From: Acidobacteriota bacterium | Lineage (GTDB): Bacteria > Acidobacteriota > Terriglobia > Terriglobales > Acidobacteriaceae | Length of the DNA: 64,000 bases | Reading direction: 5' to 3' | Assembly: GCA_018268915.1 (NCBI GenBank) | Contig: JAFDVQ010000016.1 | Span: 248,001-312,000, forward strand | Part shown: in pieces, positions 15,596-24,831 of the stretch | How positions within the stretch are numbered: position 1 is the first letter of the stretch | Layout: every line of letters begins with the position of its first letter | Position numbers and translations under genes: made by a program | The notes under the pieces: generated by a model | Seen by the model: only the letters and a program-made list of their open reading frames with translations | Told to the model about the DNA's origin: nothing | Databases searched by the model: none

Positions 15596-17137
15596 TTACA
15601 GCTCCCGAGCGCGTTCAATCGCCCGAATAACGGCTTGAGCTTTGTTAAGTGATTCCTGGTGTTCAAGTTCCGGGACGGAGTCCGCTACGATTCCGGCACC
15701 GGCCTGGACGTATCCCTTGCCTCCGGTGGTGAGCAGGGATCGAATTGCGATACAGGAATCGAGATTTCCGGAGAAATCGGCATATAGGACCGCACCGCCG
15801 TACGTGCCCCGGCGGGAGGGCTCGAGCTCTTCGATGATCTCCATTGCGCGGACTTTGGGGGCTCCGGAGAGGGTTCCAGCCGGGAAACAGGCGCGGAGGG
15901 CATCGACAGCGGTGAGATCGGGCCGGAGCCTGCCTTCAATGGTGCTGACGATATGCATGACGTGGCTGTAGCGCTCGACGAACATGAGGCGGTCGACTTT
16001 GACGGAGCCGAATTCGCTGACGCGGCCGACATCGTTGCGGCCGAGGTCGACAAGCATGACATGTTCGGCGCGTTCCTTGTTGTCGTGCATCATTTCGTCT
16101 TCGAGCCGCTGATCTTCGTCTTCGTTGCAGCCGCGCGGCCGGGTACCGGCGATGGGGCGGTATTCGACCTTGCTGTTGTGTACGCGAACAAGAAGTTCAG
16201 GGGATGAACCAGCAAGCTCGAGTGCAGTGGTTGACTTTCCCTTTCGGACCGGCTTCGTGCCTGATCCCAGTGGGCCGTCAGGAGTGAAGCGGAGGAAGTA
16301 CATGTACGGGCTGGGGTTGACAGTGCGCAGTGATCGGTAAATCTGGAAGGCATCCATGCCGGTAGCCAGGTCGAGGCGCTGAGAAAGCACTGCCTGGAAG
16401 ATGTCACCGGCAGCGATGTATTGCTTGGTGCGCAGAACGGCGTCGCAATAGGCCTTCTTGCTGGTGCGGCGATTTACCTTGACGGACTTGCCGGGCTTTG
16501 CGGCTGGGAGTTTGGGTAGCGGACGCGACAGACGCTTTTCCAGTGCAGCGAGCCGCTTGACGGCATTGTCATAGGCCGCGTCGGGCTTCGTGAGCGTGAC
16601 GTCGGCGGTGATGATCATCCAGATCTGCTTGCGGACGTGATCGAAGGCGAGGACTTCGTCAAAGAACAGGAGACAGGCGTCCGGAACTCCCAGCTCATCT
16701 TTGGCGTGATTGGGAAGGCGTTCGATCTGGCGGACCGCATCATAGGCGAAAAAGCCCACTGCGCCGGCAGTGAAGGGCGGAAGACCTGCGATGCGGGCTG
16801 GCTTGTGCCCACTGAGGGCATCGCGGAGGACGTGGAAGATGTCGCCATCCATGCGGGTCGTGCGGCCGGCTTCGGTGATGTCGATCTGGCGACCCCGGGC
16901 AACGATGCGCTTGTACGGATTGATCCCTATGAACGTGTAGCGGCCTACCTGTTCGCCGTTTTCCACGGATTCGAGGAGGAAGCACTCCCGCTCCTGCCAG
17001 GCCGCACGCAAAAATGCCGAAACCGGGGTTTCCAGGTCGGCGGTGAGGGTGTGACAGACGGGGACAAGGGTGTGCTTCTTCGCCAGCGCGATGAAGTCCT
17101 TGCGGCTGGGCTGGATGGAACTGGATGAGGGCTTCAC
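15596..17137 (-). CDS. trpE: Anthranilate synthase component I
   Basis: 513 residues. It converts chorismate to anthranilate using ammonia from the glutaminase subunit. The N-terminal domain carries the LLES segment of the tryptophan-feedback site. The chorismate-binding domain contains PSPYMYFLR, AGTRPRG, DLGRNDVGRV, HVMHIVSTIEGRL, FPAGTLSGAPK and AGAGIVADS, all in family order. Length is normal. No other trp genes are present nearby; trpG lies at 11462-12052 on the opposite strand. Confidence 0.95.
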   Translation of the reverse strand: MKPSSSSIQPSRKDFIALAKKHTLVPVCHTLTADLETPVSAFLRAAWQERECFLLESVENGEQVGRYTFIGINPYKRIVARGRQIDITEAGRTTRMDGDIFHVLRDALSGHKPARIAGLPPFTAGAVGFFAYDAVRQIERLPNHAKDELGVPDACLLFFDEVLAFDHVRKQIWMIITADVTLTKPDAAYDNAVKRLAALEKRLSRPLPKLPAAKPGKSVKVNRRTSKKAYCDAVLRTKQYIAAGDIFQAVLSQRLDLATGMDAFQIYRSLRTVNPSPYMYFLRFTPDGPLGSGTKPVRKGKSTTALELAGSSPELLVRVHNSKVEYRPIAGTRPRGCNEDEDQRLEDEMMHDNKERAEHVMLVDLGRNDVGRVSEFGSVKVDRLMFVERYSHVMHIVSTIEGRLRPDLTAVDALRACFPAGTLSGAPKVRAMEIIEELEPSRRGTYGGAVLYADFSGNLDSCIAIRSLLTTGGKGYVQAGAGIVADSVPELEHQESLNKAQAVIRAIERAREL

Positions 17138-17253
17138 AAGTCCAGTGTAATTTGAGAGGTTGCGAGAAAGACTGTCCCGATGCTCATCCCTGAAACTCGC
17201 GGATCATCACAACGGGAGTACCCAGGATTCCGCTGACTGGTACAACTCAGGTT

Positions 17254-18165
17254 ATGGGAACGAATAGGCTGCCCCGTGCGCTTTTCCTGTTTGCGAGCCT
17301 TTGCATGCTGAGCCCGTGCTTTTCCGTGGGGATACGAGCCTCGCAAGCGGCTGCACCGCTAGGAAACATTGAACTGCTTACACTGAGTAGCCGGGTATTT
17401 TCGAATACGCGCACTATTCGGGTTTGGCTCCCGCCTGGGTACAGCGAGGCTGCTTCTTCGAAGCGCACATACCCTGTGTTCTATTTCACCGATGGAGTCG
17501 CGGTGTTTCACGCGCGGCAGCTCGATCGAATTGCAGGGGAGCTGATTGCTGCTCGTCGAATGCCAGCCGTGATCTTTGTTGGGATCGATAATGGAGGTTC
17601 CACTCGTGAGTCGAAGTCGCCGGGGACGGACCGCGCGAATGAATACCTGCCATTCCCGGATCAGTATTTGCAGCCACCATTGCCCACTCCGCATGGGAAG
17701 GAGTTTCCGGCTTTTTTCGAGAATGAGGTAAGGCCGCTCGTCGAAAGACGCTACCGCACGAACGGAAAGATCGGACTCGCAGGGTCCTCTTACGGGGCGG
17801 TGATCGCTCTCTATTCCGCGATGCAACATCCGAAAGGATTTCGATGGCTGCTGCTCGAAAGCCCTTCACTGTACGTCGACAATGACGCATTGTTGAAGAC
17901 TGCCGCGAACCAAAGGGACTGGCCTGATCGAGTTTATATCGGAGCGGGAACTGAGGAAGGCGAAGGGGATGCAAAACGAGAGATGGTGGACGATGTGAAA
18001 CGACTGAAGCAGGCGATCGGGCAGGGTAGCCACGTCTGCTCGGTGATCGTGGATGGTGCTCAACACAACGAGGATGCCTGGCGCGCGCGATTGCCGTTTG
18101 CGCTACAGTTTTTGCTAGGTGGCAAGTTGTGCCACGAATCCCGACAGCTGCGCGGTTCACCTTAG
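17254..18165 (+). CDS. Exported esterase of the esterase-D/enterochelin-esterase type
   Basis: 303 residues with a Sec signal at ~8-32. RTIRVWLPPGY and YPVFYFTDG mark the esterase-D fold, and the nucleophile elbow is GSSYG with S179. A His in DGAQHNEDAWRARLP near the end is the likely catalytic His. Such enzymes hydrolyse small esters, including siderophore or sugar acyl esters; the substrate here is unknown. It diverges from trpE. Confidence 0.85.
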   Translation: MGTNRLPRALFLFASLCMLSPCFSVGIRASQAAAPLGNIELLTLSSRVFSNTRTIRVWLPPGYSEAASSKRTYPVFYFTDGVAVFHARQLDRIAGELIAARRMPAVIFVGIDNGGSTRESKSPGTDRANEYLPFPDQYLQPPLPTPHGKEFPAFFENEVRPLVERRYRTNGKIGLAGSSYGAVIALYSAMQHPKGFRWLLLESPSLYVDNDALLKTAANQRDWPDRVYIGAGTEEGEGDAKREMVDDVKRLKQAIGQGSHVCSVIVDGAQHNEDAWRARLPFALQFLLGGKLCHESRQLRGSP

Positions 18166-18332
18166 GAATGGCTGTGATCCCATCAAATAATCTGGCTCTC
18201 GTTTAAACCACAAATTAGATTCCAAAAAAAATGTCCAAATCCGCGAAATCCGTTTGCGGGTGAGAGGCGTTCACTTACTGTCGGCGAAGCGCAGTTCATG
18301 GCTTTGCCTGATCGGCAAAGGAGGCCTCACAC

Positions 18333-19226
18333 GTGAAAAAGCTCACTAAGCTCTTCACGGAAGATCTTTCGCGGCGCAGGTTTATCGCGGGAGCAGGAAT
18401 GACGGCTGTTGTGGCAGCGACTGCCGGTTGCGGCGGTAGCGACCACACCATGACAAATCCACCCCCTCCCACGACCCCCACAATAACGGACGCGGACATA
18501 TTGAATTTTGCGCTGAACCTCGAATACCTTGAGGCCGAGTTCTACTTGCGTGCAGCCACTGGATCGGGTCTGTCGAGCGCTGATACCGGAGCGAGCGCAG
18601 GCGACGTGACTGGAGGAATGGCTGTCTCATTCAAGACACCGGCAATCCAGCAGTATGCGCAGGAGATTGCAAACCATGAGCAGGAACACGTTCGTTTCCT
18701 GCGCAAGGCGCTGGGTTCGGCTGCAGTGAGCCGCCCGGCGATCGATCTTACCGGCAGCTTTAACGCAGCGGCAATGGCGGCGGGCGTCGGCCCTTCCTTC
18801 AATCCGTTTGCAGATGAGAACAGCTTCCTGGTCGGCGCATTCGTGTTTGAAGACGTTGGCGTGACGGCCTACCACGGCGCGGCCGGGCTTCTCACCGACA
18901 AAAACAACCTGGCAGCAGCGGCGGGGATTCTCGCCACCGAGGCGTATCACGCTGGGACGATCCGCACACTGATCTCTCAGCTTGGCGATCCGTACCTGGG
19001 CTATGCGAACAAGATATCGACGCTTCGGGCAACTGCGGGCGGCGGTGCAGAGACCATGCTGGATGGCTCCCACATAGTCGCGGCGGACTCCAACTCGATC
19101 TCCTACGACCGAACCACGGACCAGGTCCTGCACATTGTTTACCTAAGCCCGACCGCAGGAGTCGCCAGCAAAGGCGGATTTTTCCCCAACGGCCTTAACG
19201 GCACAATCAAAGCTTCGGCTTCCTAG
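18333..19226 (+). CDS. Tat-exported ferritin-like protein (first of tandem pair)
   Basis: 297 residues, GTG start behind AAAGGAGG. SRRRFIAGAG is a twin-arginine signal and TAGCGG just after it resembles a lipobox, so the protein may be a Tat lipoprotein. The Ferritin_2-type domain (~50-230) shows four-helix diiron ligands: Glu in LEYLEAEFY, ExxH in HEQEHV, Glu in FEDVGV, and ExxH in TEAYH. Proteins of this family are often called DUF4439/ferritin-like and their function is not well known; iron binding or oxidation in the periplasm is inferred. The paralogue starts 14 bp after it. Confidence 0.85.
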   Translation: MKKLTKLFTEDLSRRRFIAGAGMTAVVAATAGCGGSDHTMTNPPPPTTPTITDADILNFALNLEYLEAEFYLRAATGSGLSSADTGASAGDVTGGMAVSFKTPAIQQYAQEIANHEQEHVRFLRKALGSAAVSRPAIDLTGSFNAAAMAAGVGPSFNPFADENSFLVGAFVFEDVGVTAYHGAAGLLTDKNNLAAAAGILATEAYHAGTIRTLISQLGDPYLGYANKISTLRATAGGGAETMLDGSHIVAADSNSISYDRTTDQVLHIVYLSPTAGVASKGGFFPNGLNGTIKASAS

Positions 19227-19240
19227 AAGGAGGAAGATTC

Positions 19241-20146
19241 ATGGAACACTTCGATGAAAAGAACACTGGAATCGAGGAATCCCGGGAAAGTCGATCGCGG
19301 CGGTCTGCTCTGCTTTTTGGAGGGGCAGCACTGGCTGGACTCGCCTTGGGATCGAAGGCGTTCGGGCAGTCGTCAGCTGTGACGGACAATGACATCCTCA
19401 ACTTTGCCCTGAATCTGGAGTTCCTGGAGGCCCAGTTCTACACACTGGCCACAACGGGAATGACTCTCGACCAGGCGGGCATCTCCACAAAGAGCGGCGC
19501 GGGCACGGCGGGCGGGATGGTAACGGTGAAATCGAACGCCAAAGTCGCCTTCAGCACTCCTTCGCTACAGCAGTTTGCCTCTGAGGTTGCGCTGGATGAG
19601 CAGAACCACGTGAAGTTCCTGCAGTCAGCCCTGGGGTCGAACGCCGTTGCGATGCCTGACATCGATTTGATGAACAGCTTCAATGCCCTGGCAACGGCAG
19701 CGGGTCTCGGGACAACGTTCGATCCGTTTGCGAACGAGACGAACTTTCTGCTGGGTGCCTTCATCTTCGAGGATGTGGGCGTCACTGCGTATCAAGGAGC
19801 CGCCGGACTGATCACCAGCAAGACATATCTGGACAAGGCTGTCGGCATCCACAATGTCGAGGCCTACCATGCGGCAGGTATCCGCACTCGGATATTCCAG
19901 GCAGGGGCGGGCGCCCAGACTGCTTCGCAAGCAATCGCGGCCACTCGTGCCAAACTGGACGGGACGAACACGGACGATGTTGGAGTCAGCGTGAACGGCA
20001 ATGCCTCGACGCTTGTCGATTGCGACAGCAATGGAATGACATTCGCTCGCGACACGACTCAGGTGTTGAGCATCGTGTACGGCGGCGGAGCTGCAGGGAA
20101 GGGCGGAGCGTTCTATCCCGCTGCAATGAACGGGACGATCAAGTAG
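19241..20146 (+). CDS. Tat-exported ferritin-like protein (second of tandem pair)
   Basis: 301 residues, paralogue of the gene just upstream, with a strong AAGGAGG site before its ATG. RSRRSALLFGGAALAGLALG is a Tat signal, without the lipobox of the first copy. Diiron ligand motifs are kept: LEFLEAQFY, EQNHV, FEDVGV and EAYH. Domain order and the C-terminal ending (FYPAAMNGTIK versus FFPNGLNGTIK) match the first copy, so this is a tandem duplication. The two probably form one transcript ending at the terminator at 20163-20202. Confidence 0.87.
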   Translation: MEHFDEKNTGIEESRESRSRRSALLFGGAALAGLALGSKAFGQSSAVTDNDILNFALNLEFLEAQFYTLATTGMTLDQAGISTKSGAGTAGGMVTVKSNAKVAFSTPSLQQFASEVALDEQNHVKFLQSALGSNAVAMPDIDLMNSFNALATAAGLGTTFDPFANETNFLLGAFIFEDVGVTAYQGAAGLITSKTYLDKAVGIHNVEAYHAAGIRTRIFQAGAGAQTASQAIAATRAKLDGTNTDDVGVSVNGNASTLVDCDSNGMTFARDTTQVLSIVYGGGAAGKGGAFYPAAMNGTIK

Positions 20147-20162
20147 CTCGGACCGAATGAAA

Positions 20163-20202
20163 GGGCCTGACTGAGGTTCTATCTCAGCCAGGCCCGTTTT
20201 TT
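20163..20202 (+). terminator. Intrinsic terminator of the ferritin-like pair
   Basis: GGGCCTG and CAGGCCC pair around an inner CTGAG/CTCAG stem, followed by TTTTTT. It lies 17 bp after the second gene and separates it from the convergent gene at 20214. Confidence 0.85.
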
Positions 20203-20213
20203 CAGTCTGCGAG

Positions 20214-21080
20214 CTAGAAGTTCTTGCCGAGGATCAGGCGGAGCACCGGAGCCGGCTGCGAGTAGAGGCTTGTCTTCACTTCGAAGAACGTGCCCTTCCT
20301 GTTTTCAAATCCCATGAGGATGTTGAAACCAGTCTCGTAGTCGAAGTTACCGAACGAGATGTCGCGCTCCTCGCTCGCCTGCGTCTTGAAACTCTGGTGA
20401 ATGAAGTTCAGCGCCGGCCCGCCGCCCAGGTACGGCGACCACGAACCTCTGCGCGCGTGCTGGAATCTGTATACAGCTTCAAGATTGAGCGCGACCATGT
20501 CGGTGATTTCGCCCCAGGCAAACTCCGCATTAGGCCTGAAGTAGACGTTGCGCGAGAAGACCGGGCCCATCTGGGAATGAACGCCAAACATGACGAGCTC
20601 GGGATCGAGCGCTATTCCCGCGCGAGCTCCCAGACGCCAGCGTCGAGCCTCGTGCTTGATGTCGTTCTCCACGTTCCGTACTTGCGGAGGAATAGGAGCG
20701 GCATTTCGGTTTGGTGAAGTAGCGGTTCCCGAGGAAGAAGTCCCGGCCTGTTGTGTGACGGTCACATTCGTAGCGTGGCGTGCCCCGGTGTCGTCTCCCT
20801 GATCGGAATCAACCTTTACCTGCGATCCGACGGCAAGAGTGCCTGGCTTATTGGTGTCCCGATCAAATGTGAACACATGGAATTGATTGTCGTCGGTTCT
20901 CACAACGAAGGATGTACGGCTGGAGGCAACGACTGTGCCCTCAACCGTGCCATTGTCTTGTGACTGGGACGACGAACTCGATCGAGACGAGTCGTCTTGC
21001 TGAGCGAATGTCGGCGATGAAAGCGATGTGGCGAGGATTAGAGACGAAGATACAGCGATAACCTTCCGCAGAGACAGCAT
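20214..21080 (-). CDS. Outer-membrane beta-barrel protein, function unknown
   Basis: 288 residues from ATG 21080 (AAGGA upstream), giving a Sec signal (RKVIAVSSSLILATSLSSPTFA) at the start. A Ser/Gln/Asp-rich linker leads to a small domain (~45-100, GTVVASSRTSFVVR, AVGSQVKVDSD) like a secreted OB-type fold, then a Thr/Ser/Pro linker, then alternating strands (~150-288) ending in Phe, as in outer-membrane barrels. YLGGGPALNFI is typical of such barrels. A start 16 codons upstream is possible but would precede the signal. No specific function is readable. Confidence 0.75.
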   Translation of the reverse strand: MLSLRKVIAVSSSLILATSLSSPTFAQQDDSSRSSSSSQSQDNGTVEGTVVASSRTSFVVRTDDNQFHVFTFDRDTNKPGTLAVGSQVKVDSDQGDDTGARHATNVTVTQQAGTSSSGTATSPNRNAAPIPPQVRNVENDIKHEARRWRLGARAGIALDPELVMFGVHSQMGPVFSRNVYFRPNAEFAWGEITDMVALNLEAVYRFQHARRGSWSPYLGGGPALNFIHQSFKTQASEERDISFGNFDYETGFNILMGFENRKGTFFEVKTSLYSQPAPVLRLILGKNF

Positions 21081-21411
21081 GGGGGAGTCCTTTGTAGGAG
21101 TAGTTTGCGGATGGAGCTCGCGCCCCATTCCATGTCAGAGATGAAACCGATTGCGATCAGTGATGGTGTTCGGCCCCAAGTAAGACCCTGACTCTGATGG
21201 GCTCCAGAGGGGTGGGGTTGGTTTGTAAATCAGAAACACTTGGGATGTATGCGCAAATGCGATGAGGTGAAATTGTGAAGTCGAGCGCCTCTTTTGACAA
21301 GAAGTGTGACTTCCATCGGCAACTCCACGGGGACTCGATCTTAACAATCCCCCAAGCAACCGGAGAACCGCAAGAGCAGTCCAATGGTAGGCATTTCCCC
21401 ATGGAGGTCCC
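21081..21411. other. 331-bp divergent intergenic region
   Basis: This is the shared upstream region of the barrel gene (minus) and the FG-GAP gene (plus). I see no good promoter hexamers, hairpin or gene. A GGAGGT site at its right end belongs to the gene at 21412. Confidence 0.5.
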
Positions 21412-22983
21412 GTGTCTCAACTCAAGCTGTCTTTTGCAGCGCTGGCCTTATGTTTGTCCCCATGCGTCGGCTCAGCCCAATCGTTTTCGCCCACTTATTA
21501 CTCCCTCGATGGAGGGGGCAGGAGTCAGTTGCAAGTCGATCTAAACCGTGACGGCATCCCGGACGTTATCGTGAACGCAACATCGTATGGCACCGAAGCA
21601 CTACTCTCGAATGCGAGCACGGGGAAATTCGCGATTCACAAGTACACCTTCACCGGCAACTCGACGACTTATGCGCCTATCGCTGCTGGAGATTTCAATG
21701 GCGACTCCAAGGCTGACGTTGTTTTCTACGACTACACGGGTGGCAGCCAGCTCTTCTACCTCGCATACGGCGACGGGTCTGGAAACTTCAGCTCCGTAGT
21801 TCCGATTCCGAATGTCCCGAATATCTCGACAGGGACTGAGACGACCATTCGGGCTCAGGTTGCGGACTTCAATGGCGATCATCGTCCCGATGTGGCGATC
21901 GCATACCTTGCTCCCACAACTACGAGCAGTTATGCGGTGAAGATCGTTCTCTACCTCAACACAGGATCTGGGTTCACGAATGCAGGCACAATTTTTACCT
22001 ATAACTATCCGAACGGTTCGGCGGGGGTGGAGCTTGATCAGGCCCCAGTGATCGATTTGCTTCTCGGCGACTTCGATGCCGATGGGCATGCCGACGTCGC
22101 GGTGCGCAGCCTGCACTCAACTCCCAGCAATCCAGTGAATCCGGATTCAAATCTGTTCGTTCTCTATGGCGACGGCGCCGGGCACTTCATAACGAAGACC
22201 GTGTTTACAGGGCGAGCCTCCAATATCGTCTTCACCAGTGCGGATATGAACGAGGACGGACGTACGGACATTGTCGGCGTCGATAACTATGACAACTCGG
22301 CGCACATTTTCTTTGGTGCGTCTTCCCGAACCTTCTCAGAAAAGGTCTTGTCGTCCGCAGTGACGCACCGGACAATTCTGTGGTTTTCTCCGGTGGTCGC
22401 GGATTTCGACGGCAACGGTTTAAAAGACATTGCGTTTGCTGTGCAGCAGCCCAATACGCAAGATCCCAACTACGGTGTAACCGTGCTGCATCAGACCACG
22501 CCTAATGCGTGGGTGATCGGGCAGTACTCTGACGTCGATACGTTCACGACTTATCGAGGCTGGAATCCGTTCTATGGTCTGACGCTTGGTGACTACAACC
22601 GCAATGGGAAAGCTGACGTTGCCCTGTTTACGACCACAGACGCAAACAGCCACCCGAACAGCGCGGCTGTGATGCTGAATACAGCGAGCGCGGCTGTGGG
22701 CAGGTGCGCGCCTGCGTATGGCATTCACGTGTGTTCTTCCATGACTTCTGCCGCAAGTCCGGTTCGGTTCAGCTTCAGCGCGACGACTACCTTTGCGCTG
22801 CGGAAGATGGAATTGTGGATCGACGGCGTGAAGAAAAGCGAAACCTATCACGTGTTTGGGCAACAGGGTTTCTCGGACGTAACGCTGACTCTGAGTTCCG
22901 GCGTCCATAAAGTCACGCTGGTTGCGGAAGGGTTCGATGGCGTCACAGAGATCAAGTCGAGCTACAGCCTGACGGTGCAATAG
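21412..22983 (+). CDS. Exported FG-GAP/VCBS repeat protein
   Basis: 523 residues, GTG start with GGAGGT 5 nt before it. After a Sec signal come seven calcium-binding-type repeats of the form DxNxDGxxDxxx: DLNRDGIPDVIV, DFNGDSKADVVF, DFNGDHRPDVAI, DFDADGHADVAV, DMNEDGRTDIVG, DFDGNGLKDIAF and DYNRNGKADVALF, which would form a seven-bladed propeller. The last ~95 residues look like an Ig-like domain. Such proteins are secreted or surface proteins; ligand is unknown. Confidence 0.88.
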   Translation: MSQLKLSFAALALCLSPCVGSAQSFSPTYYSLDGGGRSQLQVDLNRDGIPDVIVNATSYGTEALLSNASTGKFAIHKYTFTGNSTTYAPIAAGDFNGDSKADVVFYDYTGGSQLFYLAYGDGSGNFSSVVPIPNVPNISTGTETTIRAQVADFNGDHRPDVAIAYLAPTTTSSYAVKIVLYLNTGSGFTNAGTIFTYNYPNGSAGVELDQAPVIDLLLGDFDADGHADVAVRSLHSTPSNPVNPDSNLFVLYGDGAGHFITKTVFTGRASNIVFTSADMNEDGRTDIVGVDNYDNSAHIFFGASSRTFSEKVLSSAVTHRTILWFSPVVADFDGNGLKDIAFAVQQPNTQDPNYGVTVLHQTTPNAWVIGQYSDVDTFTTYRGWNPFYGLTLGDYNRNGKADVALFTTTDANSHPNSAAVMLNTASAAVGRCAPAYGIHVCSSMTSAASPVRFSFSATTTFALRKMELWIDGVKKSETYHVFGQQGFSDVTLTLSSGVHKVTLVAEGFDGVTEIKSSYSLTVQ

Positions 22984-23092
22984 GTCGCAGAAGGTCCGCA
23001 CGAGCTGCATGCCGGCGCGGACCTCGACTTCCCGAGCTCCCGCGACCCCTGAAGTCAGGCAGACCTGCGCCAAGCGGTTCTCAGGATGTTTT

Positions 23093-24283
23093 TTAGTTGA
23101 GCCGCTGCGCGCGGTAGTTCTCGAGCCACTGAAGCAGTTCAGCAGGGGGCAATGCCCGGCTGAAAAGGTAACCCTGGACGCCATCGCATCCGCGCTCGCG
23201 AAGCATCTTGAGCTGCTCTTCGGTCTCGACGCCTTCGGCAGTGACTTCCATTTCGAGCTCGTGGCCCATCTCGATGATCTTTTCCACCATGACGAGATCG
23301 GCGTGGTTCACGTGCATGTGCTGCACGAAGGTCTTGTCGATCTTGAGCTCGATTGCAGGAACGTTCTGCAGCTGTTTCAGCATCGAGTAGCCGGTGCCAA
23401 AATCATCGATCGACAGCTGGAAGTTGCGCATGCGGAGGCGTGTCAGCACGTCGAGCGCAAGTGAAAACTCCATCAGGCCGGACTCGGTAATTTCGAGAAC
23501 AATGCGCTCGGCAGGGAAGTCATACTTGCGCGCCAGATTCATGAAGATGTCAGGGAACTTTAGATCGCGCAGGGAACTGACGGAGACATTGATCGCGAGA
23601 CGAGGAAGGTGCCCGTTGACTACCGAGAACTGCTTGACCTCATCCAGCGCGCGCTCCGCAGTGGCCCAGCAGAAGTTGTCCATCAGGCCGAGCGACTCGA
23701 TGCGCGAGATGAAGTGGTCGGGGAAGACGAGGCCAAGCTTGGGATGGTTCCAGCGGGAGAGCGCTTCCACTCCCGTGACCACGCCGGTAGCGATATTGAT
23801 TTGCGGCTGGTAGTAAAGGACGAATTCCTTGCGCTCAAGGGCGCCGTAGAGATCTTCGTCGGGAATCTCAAGCTCTTGCTCTTTTTCAGAGGCGGCAGGT
23901 TTGTCAGCTGCGAAGTTGGCCGTAAGCATCTGCTGCAGCTGCGGTATCGGAAAAGGTTTCTGCAAGTGGCCTATGACGGTTAAGCCGTGCGACTGAGCGA
24001 GCTTTTTTGCGGTCTCGATGACGCGGATGTTGATGCCGCTCATCAGGATGATATGAGCTTTGCAGTTGCGTTCGCCGAGAAGGCGGAGAATCTCAATGCC
24101 ATCCATTTCAGGCATGACGAGATCGAGGATGATGACGCTGGTTTCCGGCCCAATGTGGCTGAAGAATTCGTCCGGGGTGCGGGTGACAGAGCACGGCAGG
24201 CCCATGGAGTTAGCCAGGCCTGAGACAATTTCGCCGACGACTCGGTCATCGTCGATGAGCACAATACGGTCAGCAGGCGGCAT
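23093..24283 (-). CDS. Response regulator with EAL c-di-GMP phosphodiesterase domain
   Basis: 396 residues from ATG 24283, behind GGAGA. An N-terminal REC domain (~5-125) has the acidic pair IDDD, the phospho-acceptor in IILDLVMPEMDG, and Lys in LQKPF. The C-terminal EAL domain (~150-395) keeps its catalytic set: EALSRW, Asn in INVSVS, EITES, DDFGTG, LKIDKTF and AEGVET. It should hydrolyse c-di-GMP under control of phosphorylation by an unlinked histidine kinase. A longer start 25 codons upstream lacks support. Confidence 0.93.
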   Translation of the reverse strand: MPPADRIVLIDDDRVVGEIVSGLANSMGLPCSVTRTPDEFFSHIGPETSVIILDLVMPEMDGIEILRLLGERNCKAHIILMSGINIRVIETAKKLAQSHGLTVIGHLQKPFPIPQLQQMLTANFAADKPAASEKEQELEIPDEDLYGALERKEFVLYYQPQINIATGVVTGVEALSRWNHPKLGLVFPDHFISRIESLGLMDNFCWATAERALDEVKQFSVVNGHLPRLAINVSVSSLRDLKFPDIFMNLARKYDFPAERIVLEITESGLMEFSLALDVLTRLRMRNFQLSIDDFGTGYSMLKQLQNVPAIELKIDKTFVQHMHVNHADLVMVEKIIEMGHELEMEVTAEGVETEEQLKMLRERGCDGVQGYLFSRALPPAELLQWLENYRAQRLN

Positions 24284-24831
24284 CTTGTCTCCAGTTGCGT
24301 GGATGAATACGTCCTCCGATGCAGTGGAAACGGAACAGGCTGGTCTGGCGAATGGCATTGGGCTCAGGTTGAGTGTAGCCCAGGCTTCCAGACAGCATGG
24401 TTACTTCCTCCGACTGTTCGGTTACCAACGTGGTAGGCAATAACCATCTTAACGTCAGCGGATTACATGGAAATGTCTGTATGCGGAATAGAAGATTCGC
24501 TCGTACCCAGAGAATCACCCAGACTGGGGCGGATGAATGGCAAATCTGGGTTCTTGTTTCCCAAGGTCCACCTGACCAGCTCGATTAATCCGAACCGGAA
24601 ATGAGGACGGATTCCCATGGCAGTACCTGGGGTTCCCAGAGAGGTTCGCTGCGGCTTGACGACCCCAAGTTGTAGGCCTAGACTCACAAAGGTTTGGGCC
24701 AAGGCCGGTATTTCTCAGGCCCGGAAGAGCGCCTCAGGGAACAACCTGCAGCGATAAGAGTGAAGGTCCCGAGTAACCGGGGAAAGCCTGTTGCGTCTAT
24801 GAAATGGCAGCAGGTACGAATTGGAGATTGT
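24284..24831. other. 548-bp intergenic region between the EAL gene and glutamate dehydrogenase
   Basis: No gene is seen. It holds the promoter at 24656-24684 and a leader of about 140 nt before the dehydrogenase. It also contains TACCA-ACG-TGGTA near 24424, a weak palindrome. Confidence 0.5.
24656..24684 (+). promoter_or_regulatory. Sigma-70-type promoter for glutamate dehydrogenase
   Basis: TTGACG (24656-24661) and TAGACT (24679-24684) are spaced by 17 bp. They match consensus at 5/6 and 4/6 positions. The start of transcription would be near 24691, leaving a leader of about 140 nt. Confidence 0.55.

Noticed and set aside
16637..17128. A 163-codon plus-strand frame
   Set aside because: It is antisense to trpE.
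24691..24831. Possible riboswitch in the glutamate dehydrogenase leader
   Set aside because: I compared it by eye with SAM, TPP, glycine, glutamine (glnA) and c-di-GMP classes and saw none of their conserved cores, so it is kept only as an unexplained leader.
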